The notes beneath the pieces are model-generated. The model ran no database searches, was not told the DNA's origin, and was given only the letters and a program-made list of their open reading frames with translations. The position numbers were made by a program, and so were the translations under genes. Shown here one piece after another: positions 34,884 through 46,610 of a stretch of 57,437 nucleotides of DNA. This DNA comes from an uncultured Cellvibrionales bacterium. Lineage in GTDB: Bacteria > Pseudomonadota > Gammaproteobacteria > Pseudomonadales > Cellvibrionaceae. The stretch covers positions 1-57,437 of the forward strand of contig CAJWZU010000012.1 of the NCBI GenBank assembly GCA_913050115.1, in the 5' to 3' direction. Each line of letters begins with the position of its first letter. Position 1 is the stretch's first letter.

Positions 34884-35258
34884 GTGAATAATAAAAGACC
34901 TGTTAATTTAGATATAGCAACAATAGATCTGCCGATTACTGCCTTAGTTTCAATTCTTCATCGTGTTTCTGGTGTAGTGCTGTTTGGCGCTGTGGCAGTA
35001 CTTTTATGGATGCTTGATGCCAGCTTGACGTCTGAGCAGAGTTTTGTAGATTTGAAAGAGTGTTTACAGAGTCCGGTGGCTAAAGCTGTTTTATGGCTGA
35101 TACTGGCCGGGTTGGGGTACCACACGGTGGCGGGTATTCGTCATCTGATTATGGACATGGGTGTTGGTGAAACACTTGAGAGTGGACGTTTGGGTGCCAA
35201 GTTTGTGTTTGGGTTTTCCTTTGTATTAATTGCTTTGGCGGGGGTATGGGTATGGTAA
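34884..35258 (+). CDS. sdhC: Succinate dehydrogenase cytochrome b556 subunit
   Basis: This is a 124-residue inner-membrane subunit of complex II with three TM helices. The N-terminal motif RPVNLDI and ISILHR-type quinone-site region (SILHRVSG) are typical, and the heme ligand His is expected in GYHTVAGIRH. It anchors SdhAB and binds heme b and ubiquinone with SdhD. The start is GTG 34884. It is the first gene of the sdhCDAB set. Confidence 0.95.
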   Translation: MNNKRPVNLDIATIDLPITALVSILHRVSGVVLFGAVAVLLWMLDASLTSEQSFVDLKECLQSPVAKAVLWLILAGLGYHTVAGIRHLIMDMGVGETLESGRLGAKFVFGFSFVLIALAGVWVW

Positions 35259-35623
35259 CTGCAGTAACTAGTTTTGGTCGCAGTGGTCTCTACGATTGGC
35301 TGATACAGCGAGTTAGCGCTGTGATTATGGCCGCTTACGTGATTTTTCTTACCGGCTTCATATTATCTACCCCAGAAATGACTTATCAGCTGTGGAGTGA
35401 TCTCTTCAGCGGTACGGCAATGCGAGTCTTTAGTTTCTTAACTCTGGTTTCTCTTGCTGCACACGCTTGGATTGGCATGTGGTCTGTCCTGACCGATTAC
35501 ATTACCGGTCGTTTAATGGGGCCCAAAGCTATGCCTATACGCCTTTTTTTACAGGTGTCGATGGGCTTGGGTGCGGTGATTTATGTCATCTGGGGTGTTG
35601 CAATTCTGTGGGGTGTTAATTAA
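35252..35623 (+). CDS. sdhD: Succinate dehydrogenase membrane anchor subunit
   Basis: This is a 123-residue membrane subunit with three TM helices. The [14 protein letters not shown] motif matches SdhD N-termini, and the second heme-ligand region lies in [12 protein letters not shown] 35252 is preferred to an ATG two codons earlier by comparison with remembered Pseudomonas SdhD. It overlaps sdhC by 7 nt and its TAA overlaps the sdhA ATG. Confidence 0.95.
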   Translation: MVTAVTSFGRSGLYDWLIQRVSAVIMAAYVIFLTGFILSTPEMTYQLWSDLFSGTAMRVFSFLTLVSLAAHAWIGMWSVLTDYITGRLMGPKAMPIRLFLQVSMGLGAVIYVIWGVAILWGVN

Positions 35624-37395
35624 TGGCAAATTTAAGAGCAATTTCTTTTGATGCGATAGTTATCGGTGGTGGTGGTGCGGGTATGCGTGCAGCTCTGCAG
35701 ATGGCTCAGTCCGGTTATAAAACTGCGGTCATTACCAAGGTCTTTCCAACTCGTTCGCACACTGTGTCTGCTCAGGGTGGTATTACCTGTGCCATTGCCA
35801 GTGATGACCCTAACGATGATTGGCGCTGGCACATGTACGATACCGTTAAGGGCTCTGATTACATTGGCGACCAAGATGCTATCGAATACATGTGTTCTGT
35901 TGGCCCAGAAGCTGTTTATGAGCTTGAGCACATGGGTATGCCCTTTTCACGCACCGAAGAGGGTCGAATCTATCAACGTCCTTTTGGTGGCCAGTCTAAA
36001 GATTTTGGTAAAGGCGGTCAGGCTGCACGTACTTGCGCTGCTGCCGACCGTACGGGTCATGCGCTGTTGCACACTCTTTATCAGGGTAATATTAAAGCCA
36101 ATACGGTTTTCATGAACGAGTGGTTTGCAGTCGATTTGGTTAAGAATGACGATGGTGCTGTAGTTGGTGTTATTGCCATTAACATTGAAGATGGTGAGAC
36201 CGTTTTTATTAAGTCTAAAGCTACTGTGTTGGCAACAGGTGGTGCGGGTCGTATATACGCCTCTACCACTAATGCTCATATCAATACCGGTGATGGTATA
36301 GGCATGGCGCTGCGCGCGGGTATGCCAGTACAAGATATTGAAATGTGGCAGTTTCACCCAACCGGCATAGCCGGCGCTGGCGTGTTAGTCACTGAAGGGT
36401 GTCGCGGTGAGGGCGGCTATTTGGTCAATAAAGATGGCGAGCGTTTCATGGAACGCTATGCCCCCAACGCTAAAGACCTTGCTGGTCGCGACGTTGTCGC
36501 TCGTTCAATGGTTCTGGAGATTCTCGAAGGCCGCGGTGCTGGTGAGAATGGGGATCATGTTTTCCTCAAGCTTGATCATCTGGGTGAAGAGGCGCTGAAT
36601 GCAAAATTGCCGGGTATCCTCGAGCTTTCTCGCACCTTTGCTCACGTCGACCCCGTTACCGACTTAGTTCCTGTGGTACCGACTTGTCATTATATGATGG
36701 GTGGTGTGCCGACTAATGTGAACGGTCAGGTGTTAACTCAAGATGAGCATGGCAATGACCAAATTGTAGAAGGTTTCTTTGCTTGTGGTGAAGTGGCTTG
36801 TGTTTCGGTACACGGCGCTAACCGTCTTGGCGGTAACTCGCTGCTCGACCTAGTGGTATTTGGTCGTGCTGCTGGCCTCCACATCGAGAAAATGTTGCGT
36901 GACGGCATTACCCTAAGTGAAGCTACTGACGCTGATATCGAAAAGGCCATGGCGCGCTTGAATAAGGTTAATGGTTCCACTAGTGGCGAAAATGCGGCGG
37001 TGCTTCGAACTGAGCTGCAGAGTATTATGCAGAACTATTTCGGTGTTTTTCGTAAGGGCGAGTTCATGCAAGAAGGCATTAAGAAATTAGCCGATCTGCG
37101 TGTTCGCATCGATAATGTTTATTTAGATGATAAATCTGACGCCTTTAATACCGCGCGTATTGAAGCGTTGGAATTGCAGAACTTGTTGGAAGTGGCTGAA
37201 GCCACCGCTATTGCTGCTGAAGTACGTAAAGAATCTCGCGGCGCTCACGCCCGTGACGATTTTCAAGAGCGCGATGACGACAATTGGTTGTGCCATTCAA
37301 TGTACTTTCCTACGGACAAACGTGTTGGCAAGCGTGAGGTTAACTTTAAGCCTAAGACCGTGCCTACATTTGAACCAATGATTCGCAGTTATTAA
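35623..37395 (+). CDS. sdhA: Succinate dehydrogenase flavoprotein subunit
   Basis: This 590-residue catalytic subunit oxidises succinate to fumarate. The dinucleotide motif is [12 protein letters not shown] (13-24). The covalent-FAD histidine is His46 in [11 protein letters not shown]. Substrate-site segments QFHPTG and the [13 protein letters not shown] motif are intact, and the C-terminal helical domain is complete. The TAATG overlap with sdhD indicates coupled translation. Confidence 0.98.
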   Translation: MANLRAISFDAIVIGGGGAGMRAALQMAQSGYKTAVITKVFPTRSHTVSAQGGITCAIASDDPNDDWRWHMYDTVKGSDYIGDQDAIEYMCSVGPEAVYELEHMGMPFSRTEEGRIYQRPFGGQSKDFGKGGQAARTCAAADRTGHALLHTLYQGNIKANTVFMNEWFAVDLVKNDDGAVVGVIAINIEDGETVFIKSKATVLATGGAGRIYASTTNAHINTGDGIGMALRAGMPVQDIEMWQFHPTGIAGAGVLVTEGCRGEGGYLVNKDGERFMERYAPNAKDLAGRDVVARSMVLEILEGRGAGENGDHVFLKLDHLGEEALNAKLPGILELSRTFAHVDPVTDLVPVVPTCHYMMGGVPTNVNGQVLTQDEHGNDQIVEGFFACGEVACVSVHGANRLGGNSLLDLVVFGRAAGLHIEKMLRDGITLSEATDADIEKAMARLNKVNGSTSGENAAVLRTELQSIMQNYFGVFRKGEFMQEGIKKLADLRVRIDNVYLDDKSDAFNTARIEALELQNLLEVAEATAIAAEVRKESRGAHARDDFQERDDDNWLCHSMYFPTDKRVGKREVNFKPKTVPTFEPMIRSY

Positions 37396-37409
37396 TGGAG
37401 TGAATGGAT

Positions 37410-38114
37410 ATGTTGAAAGTTGAAGTTTACCGCTATAACCCAGACGCCGATAAAGAGCCGTACATGAAGTCGTACCAGCTCGACACTCAAGGTAAAGACT
37501 TGATGGTGCTGGATGTCTTGGAGCTACTAAAATCCCAAGACTCATCGCTGGCATTTCGTCGTTCTTGTCGCGAAGGCGTCTGCGGCTCTGACGGCATGAA
37601 TATCAATGGTAAGAATGGCCTGGCGTGCGTCAAGCCAGTTTCCGAATGCGTCAAGAATGGCAAGTTGGTACTACGTCCACTGCCTGGTCTGCCGGTGATT
37701 CGAGATCTGGTTATCGATATGAGCCAGTTCTACGCTCAGTACGAAAAGATTGAGCCTTACCTGCAAAACGATGAGCCAACGCCCGCAATTGAGCGTCTGC
37801 AGTCACCAGAAGAACGCGCTAAGCTGGATGGATTATACGAATGCATCCTCTGTGCTTGCTGTTCTACTAGTTGTCCATCATTTTGGTGGAATCCAGACAA
37901 GTTTATTGGTCCCGCTGGTTTGTTGCAGGCTTATCGATTCCTTGTGGACAGTCGCGATAATGCAACTGAGAGCCGTTTGGAGTCTCTGGATGATCCGTTC
38001 AGCGTTTTCCGCTGCCATGGAATTCAGAACTGTGTTGCTGTATGTCCGAAGGGTTTAAACCCGACTCGTGCCATCGGTCATATTCGCAACATGCTGCTGT
38101 CTAGCGGCACATAA
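37410..38114 (+). CDS. sdhB: Succinate dehydrogenase iron-sulfur subunit
   Basis: This 234-residue subunit relays electrons from FAD to ubiquinone. The [2Fe-2S] motif is CREGVCGSDG ... NGLAC. The [4Fe-4S] and [3Fe-4S] motifs are CILCACCSTSC and CHGIQNC ... CPKGLNP. ATG 37410 is chosen because GGAG lies 9 nt upstream; an in-frame ATG at 37404 is too close to it. Confidence 0.97.
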   Translation: MLKVEVYRYNPDADKEPYMKSYQLDTQGKDLMVLDVLELLKSQDSSLAFRRSCREGVCGSDGMNINGKNGLACVKPVSECVKNGKLVLRPLPGLPVIRDLVIDMSQFYAQYEKIEPYLQNDEPTPAIERLQSPEERAKLDGLYECILCACCSTSCPSFWWNPDKFIGPAGLLQAYRFLVDSRDNATESRLESLDDPFSVFRCHGIQNCVAVCPKGLNPTRAIGHIRNMLLSSGT

Positions 38115-38141
38115 TATTTACCAATAGTAGTTATGAATGCA

Positions 38142-38172
38142 GTGGCATTAAGGGCAATACCCTTGATGCCAC
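38142..38172 (+). other. Stable hairpin in the sdhB-sucA spacer
   Basis: GTGGCATTAAGGG and CCCTTGATGCCAC pair along 13 bp (one G-T) around a 5-nt loop. No T-run follows, so it is more likely an RNA-processing or stability element than a terminator. Confidence 0.65.
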
Positions 38173-38245
38173 AAATATTTGATGATTCACGGGCGTCATG
38201 GCGCTGCGGCTGCCGATAATATTGCCCTATAAAAAGGTGTGTGGA

Positions 38246-41074
38246 ATGCAAGAAAGCATTATGGAACAACTCTGGAGTACCTCCCATATTTCTGGTGGGA
38301 ACGGAACGTATGTAGAAGAGTTGTACGAAACCTATTTACACGACCCCAATGCTGTGCCGGAAGAGTGGCGCAGCTACTTCGACAAGCTCCCGCGTGTTGA
38401 AGGTGTGACTTCTCAGGATACTCCCCATTCGGAGATCCGCGCGCAATTTGCTGCCTTAGGCAAACAGCGTGTTCGCACGGTAGCAGGGGCTGGCAGTGCC
38501 GACATTGAGCACGAGCGTAAGCAGATTAAAGTCATTAATTTAATTAATGCTTACCGTTTTCGTGGTCATCAAAAAGCTAAGTTGGATCCGTTGGCCCTTA
38601 TGGAACGGGCCCCGGTAGCCGATTTGGAATTACGCTTTCATGGTTTGACACCAGCTGATCTGGATGTGGTTTTTCACACCGGCGGTTTGTTTATTGGTAA
38701 AGAAGAAGCCAGTCTGCGGGAAATTATAGACGCCCTGGAATCTACTTATAGCGCCACTGTCGGTGCCGAAATCATGCACATCAGCAATCTGGCTGAAAAA
38801 GAGTGGTTGCAGCAGCGTTTAGAGAGTGTCCGCTCTAAGCCCGAATGGACTTCCGAGCAGAAGCTTCACTTGCTAGAGCGTTTAAGCGCAGCCGAAGGTT
38901 TAGAACGTCATCTTGATACTAAGTATCCGGGTACCAAGCGTTTCGGTCTGGAAGGGGGCGAGAGCCTTATTCCGATGCTGGACGTGATGATTCAGCGCTC
39001 CGGTAACTACGGCGCCAAAGAAATTGTTTTAGGTATGGCCCACCGTGGTCGCCTCAACACTTTAGTGAATATTTTTGGTAAGAATCCAAACGATCTGTTT
39101 GATGAGTTCGACGGTAAGCGACTGGTTGATACCTCGGGTGATGTTAAATACCACCAGGGTTTCTCATCTAACGTGATGACTTCTGGTGGCGAGCTCCATC
39201 TGGCGATGGCGTTTAATCCATCCCACCTTGAGATTGTTGCGCCTGTAGTTGAAGGTTCGGTGCGTGCGCGCCAAGACCGCCGTAATGATGCCGCGGGCAA
39301 CTTAGTTGTGCCTATTAATATCCACGGCGATTCTGCATTTGCCGGTCAAGGTGTTGTTCTCGAAACTTTTCAAATGTCACAAACGCGCGCTTACCACACC
39401 GGTGGCACTCTGCATATTGTGATCAATAATCAGGTTGGCTTTACCACTAATAAGCGCGAAGACTCCCGTTCGACGGAGTACTGTACCGACGTCGCTAAGA
39501 TGATTGATTGCCCAATTTTGCATGTTAATGGTGACGACCCAGAAGCTGTAGCTTTCGTTACTCAGTTGGCCGTAGATTATCGCTACGAGTTTAAGAAAGA
39601 CGTGGTTATCGATTTGGTTTGTTATCGTCGTCGCGGTCACAATGAAACCGATGAGCCATCGTCAACGCAGCCGTTGATGTACAAGCAAATTCGCACCCAA
39701 AAAACCACTCGCACACTCTACGCCGAAGCATTAGCGGAGCAAGGTGTTATTGCTAAAGCTGAATCCGATGCTTTAACGAATGATTACCGCGCCCGCTTGG
39801 ACGCTGGCGTCGATGTGGCTTCTTGTTTGGTGAGTGAACCAGATGAATCATTGTTTGTTGATTGGACGCCATATATTGGTCACGATTGGGATGATGCGGC
39901 TGATACAGGTTACGACTTACAGGAATTACAAAAAGTCGCTAATAAGATGTGCGAGATTCCTGACGGTATCGTACAGCAGCGTCAAGTTGCTAAGATCTAT
40001 GTTGATCGCCTGAAAATGGCCGGCGGAGCTCTGCCTATAAACTGGGGTTTTGCAGAAACTTTAGCTTATGGCAGTTTGATTGAACAAGGTTATCCTATCC
40101 GTATGACGGGTCAGGATGTTGGGCGCGGTACCTTTTCCCATCGCCATGCGGTTATTCACAGTCAGAAAGATGGCGAGGATTACACTCCACTTCAGAATAT
40201 GAAGAAGGATCAGCCTAGCTTTGAACTGTGGGATTCGTTTTTATCAGAAGAGGCCGTACTGGCATTTGAGTACGGCTACGCGACCTGCCAACCCGGTGGG
40301 CTAGTAATCTGGGAAGCTCAATTTGGTGATTTTGCCAACGGCGCTCAGGTTGTAATTGATCAGTTTATTACGAGTGGTGAGCATAAGTGGGGCCGCCTTT
40401 GCGGTTTGACCATGTTGTTGCCTCATGGCTATGAAGGTCAGGGACCGGAGCATTCTTCTGCTCGTCTTGAGCGTTTTTTACAGATGTGTGCAGAACATAA
40501 TATACAGGTTTGTGTCCCCACCACGCCGGCGCAAGTTTTTCATATGCTGCGCCGTCAGGCTATTCGCCCGATGCGCCGTCCGCTTATTGTTATGAGCCCT
40601 AAGAGCTTGTTGCGTCACCCAATGGCGACATCAACACTCGAAGAGTTGGCTAACGGTGTGTTTCAGAATGTAATCGCAGATAAAATCGTAGAACCAAGCA
40701 AAGTAAAGCGTGTGGTTCTTTGCAGCGGTAAGGTCTATTATCACCTACTCGAAGAACGCACAAAGCGCGATCAAGAGGATGTCGCTCTCATCCGTCTGGA
40801 ACAACTGTATCCATTTCCAGAAGACGAACTGAAGGCGGCACTGGCGCCTTACCAAAATCTTAAGGATATGGTTTGGTGTCAGGAAGAGCCAATGAATCAG
40901 GGCGCTTGGTATTCTAGCCAGCATCATATGCGTAATGTCGTTCACTCTCACGATGCCAATGTGCACTTGGGTTATGTTGGTCGTGACGCGTCTGCAGCAC
41001 CGGCGGCAGGATATATGTCAGCACATTTAGAACAGCAACAAAAATTTGTAAATGAAGCTCTAACCCTGGATTAG
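38246..41074 (+). CDS. sucA: 2-oxoglutarate dehydrogenase E1 component
   Basis: This 942-residue thiamine-diphosphate enzyme decarboxylates 2-oxoglutarate and passes succinyl groups to SucB. The N-terminal E2-binding segment has SGGNGTYVEELYETYLHDP. The core has MAHRGRLNTL and, in the ThDP-binding domain, GDSAFAGQG and NNQVGFTT. ATG 38246 (MQESIMEQLW) is chosen over an earlier in-frame start by comparison with remembered Pseudomonas SucA. Confidence 0.98.
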   Translation: MQESIMEQLWSTSHISGGNGTYVEELYETYLHDPNAVPEEWRSYFDKLPRVEGVTSQDTPHSEIRAQFAALGKQRVRTVAGAGSADIEHERKQIKVINLINAYRFRGHQKAKLDPLALMERAPVADLELRFHGLTPADLDVVFHTGGLFIGKEEASLREIIDALESTYSATVGAEIMHISNLAEKEWLQQRLESVRSKPEWTSEQKLHLLERLSAAEGLERHLDTKYPGTKRFGLEGGESLIPMLDVMIQRSGNYGAKEIVLGMAHRGRLNTLVNIFGKNPNDLFDEFDGKRLVDTSGDVKYHQGFSSNVMTSGGELHLAMAFNPSHLEIVAPVVEGSVRARQDRRNDAAGNLVVPINIHGDSAFAGQGVVLETFQMSQTRAYHTGGTLHIVINNQVGFTTNKREDSRSTEYCTDVAKMIDCPILHVNGDDPEAVAFVTQLAVDYRYEFKKDVVIDLVCYRRRGHNETDEPSSTQPLMYKQIRTQKTTRTLYAEALAEQGVIAKAESDALTNDYRARLDAGVDVASCLVSEPDESLFVDWTPYIGHDWDDAADTGYDLQELQKVANKMCEIPDGIVQQRQVAKIYVDRLKMAGGALPINWGFAETLAYGSLIEQGYPIRMTGQDVGRGTFSHRHAVIHSQKDGEDYTPLQNMKKDQPSFELWDSFLSEEAVLAFEYGYATCQPGGLVIWEAQFGDFANGAQVVIDQFITSGEHKWGRLCGLTMLLPHGYEGQGPEHSSARLERFLQMCAEHNIQVCVPTTPAQVFHMLRRQAIRPMRRPLIVMSPKSLLRHPMATSTLEELANGVFQNVIADKIVEPSKVKRVVLCSGKVYYHLLEERTKRDQEDVALIRLEQLYPFPEDELKAALAPYQNLKDMVWCQEEPMNQGAWYSSQHHMRNVVHSHDANVHLGYVGRDASAAPAAGYMSAHLEQQQKFVNEALTLD

Positions 41075-41169
41075 GGCTGGGCTTTACCATCTTGATAAAG
41101 AATCAATAAGATTATAAGTAGCTCAAGTTCGACCTTGAGCCAAACTTGAGCGACAGCGAAGGAAGAGTA

Positions 41170-42369
41170 ATGACTATCGAAATTAATGCGCCAACGTTTC
41201 CTGAATCCGTACAAGACGGTTCAATTGCCACTTGGCACAAACAGCCGGGTGAAGCCGTTTCTCGTGACGAATTGCTGGTTGATATCGAAACCGACAAAGT
41301 AGTTCTTGAAATCGTAGCACCGGCTGACGGTGCTCTAAGTGAAATCATTCAAGGCGAAGGCGAGACTATTCTCTCCAACCAGTTAATTGCAAAATTTGAA
41401 GCCGGTGCTGGCGCTGCGGCCGCACCTGCCGCGGCTGCTGATACACCTGTCGCGGTAGCTTCTGCCGACTCAGTGGCTAGTCCGTCAGCGCGCAAATTAG
41501 CCGCTGAAAAGGGTATTAACTTGAGCGCCGTTGCCGGTACTGGTAAAGGTGGTCTCATCACCAAAGAAGATGTAGACAAAGCCGGTTCCAGCCCAGCAGC
41601 TCCGGCTGCGGCTGCACCGTCCAGTTCAAAAGCAGCCGCTAAGCCAGTTGCTGTGCCTGCTGGTGAGCGCGTTGAGAAACGAGTGCCCATGACTCGTATG
41701 CGCAAACGTATTGCAGAGCGTTTGCTAGAAGCCAGTCAAACGACTGCCATGTTGACCACTTTTAACGAAGTGAACATGGCTCCAATTATGGAGCTGCGCG
41801 CTAAATACAAAGATAAATTCGAGAAGAGCCACAACGGTACTCGTCTTGGTTTCATGGGGTTTTTCGTCAAGGCTGCAGTTGAAGCACTTCGCCGCTTCCC
41901 TGGTGTGAACACTTCTATTGATGGCAACGACATCGTTTATCATGGATACCAAGATGTCGGTGTTGCTGTATCGACCCCAACCGGCTTGGTTGTGCCGGTG
42001 CTGCGCGATGCCGAGAATATGGGCTTAGCCGATGTTGAATCGACTATTCGTGACTTTGGTCTGCGTGCACGCGATGGTAAAATCACCATTGACGAGATGA
42101 CCGGCGGCACTTTCACCATTACTAACGGTGGTGTATTTGGTTCTCTGCTTTCGACCCCTATTTTGAATCCACCACAGGCAGCAATCTTGGGTATGCACAA
42201 AATCCAAGAACGCCCAATGGCCGTGAACGGTCAAGTGGTTATTCAGCCGATTATGTACTTGGCTTTGTCTTACGATCATCGTCTGATCGACGGCAAAGAA
42301 GCGGTTCAATTTCTAGTCGCCATCAAGGACATGCTGGAAGATCCAGCTAGAATTCTGTTAGAGATTTAA
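41170..42369 (+). CDS. sucB: Dihydrolipoyllysine succinyltransferase (E2o)
   Basis: This is the 399-residue core of the 2-oxoglutarate dehydrogenase complex. The single lipoyl domain has Lys43 in [10 protein letters not shown]. An Ala/Pro-rich linker leads to the E3-binding domain ([12 protein letters not shown]), a second linker, and the catalytic domain with [12 protein letters not shown] 41170 has GGAAGAG upstream; an earlier in-frame start would add eight residues not found in the family. Confidence 0.98.
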   Translation: MTIEINAPTFPESVQDGSIATWHKQPGEAVSRDELLVDIETDKVVLEIVAPADGALSEIIQGEGETILSNQLIAKFEAGAGAAAAPAAAADTPVAVASADSVASPSARKLAAEKGINLSAVAGTGKGGLITKEDVDKAGSSPAAPAAAAPSSSKAAAKPVAVPAGERVEKRVPMTRMRKRIAERLLEASQTTAMLTTFNEVNMAPIMELRAKYKDKFEKSHNGTRLGFMGFFVKAAVEALRRFPGVNTSIDGNDIVYHGYQDVGVAVSTPTGLVVPVLRDAENMGLADVESTIRDFGLRARDGKITIDEMTGGTFTITNGGVFGSLLSTPILNPPQAAILGMHKIQERPMAVNGQVVIQPIMYLALSYDHRLIDGKEAVQFLVAIKDMLEDPARILLEI

Positions 42370-42444
42370 CAGCTGCTGAATAATTAAGCATTTTAAAATT
42401 CTATTCTAGATTGCAGCTAATGTTGGTTATTGGTTGCGATATAA

Positions 42445-43914
<1,470 letters not shown>

Positions 43915-43931
43915 TTAGGCTTTTCTACGTT

Positions 43932-43964
43932 AATCGCCCTGCAGTGTCTCACTGCGGGGCGATT
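43932..43964 (+). terminator. Long hairpin between lpdA and sucC
   Basis: AATCGCCCTGCAGTG pairs with CACTGCGGGGCGATT along 15 bp with one G-T and a 3-nt loop. It begins 18 bp after lpdA. Only GTTT follows, so termination would be partial; it could separate sucAB-lpd from sucCD expression. Confidence 0.65.
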
Positions 43965-44057
43965 GTTTAATATGACGAGCCATTTTCGGCTCTCTTCAGT
44001 AACTCGTGTCAAAGCTCTGTCAATCAGGCTGCAACACAAGCTAACGGATATAACATC

Positions 44058-45224
44058 ATGAACTTGCATGAGTATCAGGGTAAACTACTGTTCGCCCAAT
44101 ACGGTCTGCCTGTCTCAAAGGGCATTGCCTGCGAAACACCTGCCGAATGCGTAACGGCTGCTGCCACCCTAGGCGGCGATGAGTTTGTTGTAAAAGCCCA
44201 GGTACACGCTGGCGGCCGCGGTAAAGCTGGCGGCGTAAAGCTGCTTAATACCAAAGCAGATATCGAAGCTTTCGCTAAAAAGTGGTTAGGTACTAACCTA
44301 GTGACTTATCAAACAGATGCCAAGGGTCAGCCCGTAACTCGCATTCTGGTTGAAAACTGCACCGATATTAAAGAAGAATTGTACCTAGGTGCAGTTCTGG
44401 ATCGCACCACTCGTCGTATCGTTTTCATGGCCTCCACCGAAGGCGGTGTTGAGATTGAGACGGTTGCTAAAGAGACTCCAGAAAAGATTCTTAAAGCGAT
44501 CATCGATCCTATGACTGGCGCGCAGCCATACCAAGCTCGTGATTTGGCCTTTAAGCTTGGCCTCGTAGGCAAGCAAATCCGTCAGTTCACTACGATCTTT
44601 CTCGGCTTGGCTAAGTTGTTTGCCGAAAAAGATCTGGCTTTGGTTGAGATTAACCCTCTGGTTATCACTCCTGCCGACGATCTGCATTGCTTGGACGCTA
44701 AAATTGTCCTCGATAGCAACGCGCTTTTCCGTCACCCAGATTTGCGTGAAATGCACGATCCATCTCAAGATGATGCTCGCGAAGCTCATGCCGCAAAGTG
44801 GGAACTTAACTACGTAGCGCTCGATGGCAACATCGGCTGCATGGTTAACGGCGCTGGCTTGGCCATGGGTACTATGGATATCGTGCAATTACACGGTGGC
44901 AAGCCTGCTAACTTCCTCGACGTAGGCGGCGGTGCAACCAAAGAGCGCGTTATCGAAGCGTTCAAAATCATTTTATCAGATGACAATGTTGATGCTGTAC
45001 TGATCAATATTTTCGGCGGTATTGTTCGCTGTGATCTGATCGCTGAAGGTGTTATCGGCGCTGTTGAAGAAGTAGGTGTTAAGGTACCTGTAGTTGTTCG
45101 CCTTGAGGGTAACAACGCTGAGCTGGGTCAGAAAGTTCTGGCTGATAGCGGTCTTAACATTATCGCCGCGTCTAGCTTGACCGATGCTGCTGAGCAAGTT
45201 GTTAAAGCTGCGGAGACAAAGTAA
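44058..45224 (+). CDS. sucC: Succinyl-CoA synthetase beta subunit
   Basis: This is the 388-residue ADP/GDP-forming beta subunit with an N-terminal ATP-grasp domain ([12 protein letters not shown] start; [16 protein letters not shown] nucleotide site) and a C-terminal CoA-ligase domain with [11 protein letters not shown] and [10 protein letters not shown]. The start is ATG 44058. The 3' end overlaps sucD by one base (TAATG), so the subunits are made in step. Confidence 0.98.
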   Translation: MNLHEYQGKLLFAQYGLPVSKGIACETPAECVTAAATLGGDEFVVKAQVHAGGRGKAGGVKLLNTKADIEAFAKKWLGTNLVTYQTDAKGQPVTRILVENCTDIKEELYLGAVLDRTTRRIVFMASTEGGVEIETVAKETPEKILKAIIDPMTGAQPYQARDLAFKLGLVGKQIRQFTTIFLGLAKLFAEKDLALVEINPLVITPADDLHCLDAKIVLDSNALFRHPDLREMHDPSQDDAREAHAAKWELNYVALDGNIGCMVNGAGLAMGTMDIVQLHGGKPANFLDVGGGATKERVIEAFKIILSDDNVDAVLINIFGGIVRCDLIAEGVIGAVEEVGVKVPVVVRLEGNNAELGQKVLADSGLNIIAASSLTDAAEQVVKAAETK

Positions 45225-46096
45225 TGAGTATTTTGATCAATAAAGATACCAAAGTCATTTGTCAGGGTTTCACTGGCGCACAGGGTACTTTCCACTCTGA
45301 GCAAGCTATTGAATACGGCACAAAGATGGTTGGTGGTGTTACTCCGGGTAAAGGCGGTCAAACTCATTTAGGTTTGCCAGTATTTAACACTGTTGCTGAA
45401 GCTGTTGCGACTACTGAAGCTACTGCTTCTGTTATCTACGTACCGGCACCATTTTGTAAGGATTCTATCCTCGAAGCTGCAAATGGCGGCATCAAGCTGA
45501 TCATCTGCATCACCGAAGGTATCCCTACAATGGATATGCTTGAGTGTAAAGTTAAGTGCGACGAGCTGGGTGTTCAGCTAATCGGCCCTAACTGCCCAGG
45601 TGTTATCACACCGGGTGAATGTAAAATCGGCATCATGCCGGGTCACATTCACTTGCCAGGTAAAGTCGGCATCGTTTCTCGTTCAGGTACCCTGACCTAT
45701 GAAGCGGTTAAGCAGACTACAGACTTCGGTTTCGGCCAGTCTACCTGTGTTGGTATTGGTGGTGATCCAATTCCTGGTTCTAACTTCATCGATATTCTGG
45801 AAATGTTCCAGAACGATCCACAGACCGAAGCGATTGTAATGATCGGAGAGATCGGTGGTTCTGCAGAAGAAGAAGCGGCGGCTTTCATCAAAGCTAACGT
45901 GACCAAGCCTGTTGTATCATACATTGCCGGCGTTACTGCGCCTCCAGGTAAGCGTATGGGCCATGCCGGCGCGATTATCTCTGGCGGTCAAGGTACTGCT
46001 GAAGAGAAATTCATTGCTCTTGAAGACGCTGGTGTTAAAACTGTGCGTTCATTGGCTGGCATTGGTCAGGCACTGAAAGAAATTACTGGCTGGTAA
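45224..46096 (+). CDS. sucD: Succinyl-CoA synthetase alpha subunit
   Basis: This is the 290-residue CoA-binding alpha subunit. The N-terminal Rossmann domain has [14 protein letters not shown], and the C-terminal half contains the phosphohistidine site ([11 protein letters not shown]). It is the last gene of the TCA block, followed by a terminator. Confidence 0.98.
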   Translation: MSILINKDTKVICQGFTGAQGTFHSEQAIEYGTKMVGGVTPGKGGQTHLGLPVFNTVAEAVATTEATASVIYVPAPFCKDSILEAANGGIKLIICITEGIPTMDMLECKVKCDELGVQLIGPNCPGVITPGECKIGIMPGHIHLPGKVGIVSRSGTLTYEAVKQTTDFGFGQSTCVGIGGDPIPGSNFIDILEMFQNDPQTEAIVMIGEIGGSAEEEAAAFIKANVTKPVVSYIAGVTAPPGKRMGHAGAIISGGQGTAEEKFIALEDAGVKTVRSLAGIGQALKEITGW

Positions 46097-46121
46097 GTTT
46101 TTGCTTGCAGTTTAGTTTTCT

Positions 46122-46151
46122 AAAAAAGGCTGCCTTCGGGTGGCCTTTTTT
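46122..46151 (+). terminator. Terminator after sucD
   Basis: A short GC stem (GGCTGCC with GGTGGCC, two G-T pairs) closes a stable TTCG tetraloop. It is flanked by A6 and T6 and lies 25 bp after the stop. Confidence 0.88.
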
Positions 46152-46610
46152 GTGCCTACTCAATAAGTAAACAGAGACAGTTATCTCTTATGGTCAAGGG
46201 GCAGCCGATGGGCTTTTGAATAATATCAGTGCGCCGCTGTTAAACACGCAGGCGTTATATTGTTCTCAATTTAGCGCTTGCATGGCTATAGACTCGTCAT
46301 TTTTGAGTAGTTACTGGCTGACAATACCACCGAGTATTGATCTTAGTAATACCGCCACTTGCCCACCATTTCTAACAAAGATGGCATCAAAGGTAGGCAC
46401 TCGTTGATGGCTAGGCTTTTTTTGCAGTAGAAATTTTTATAAGGGTCGTATTCTTAAGTTCTATAAAGACAAATACTCTATGCACAATGTCTTTATTTTT
46501 TCTTAATACTGCCAGTGCTTGAATTCCTCTTAACTGGCCCCATCTTTGTTTGCAGGGTTTAATACGTTTTTTCATTGCCCACTTCATATTCGGTTATTCA
46601 GGAAATCAGC
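46152..46610. other. Intergenic region upstream of htpG
   Basis: About 460 bp are present between the sucD terminator and htpG. The heat-shock promoter lies at 46518-46545. The rest (46152-46510) shows one short open frame (46216-46407) without a ribosome-binding site or recognisable protein; I see nothing else. Confidence 0.6.
46518..46545 (+). promoter_or_regulatory. sigma-32 (RpoH) heat-shock promoter of htpG
   Basis: CTTGAA (46518-46523), a 14-bp spacer, and CCCCATCT (46538-46545) match the sigma-32 consensus (CTTGAA, 11-15 bp, CCCCATnT) essentially perfectly. The start point would be near 46552 and the leader about 60 nt. Confidence 0.9.

Noticed and set aside
46216-46407. 63-codon open frame before htpG
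   Set aside because: No ribosome-binding site, no recognisable protein, lies between a terminator and a mapped promoter.
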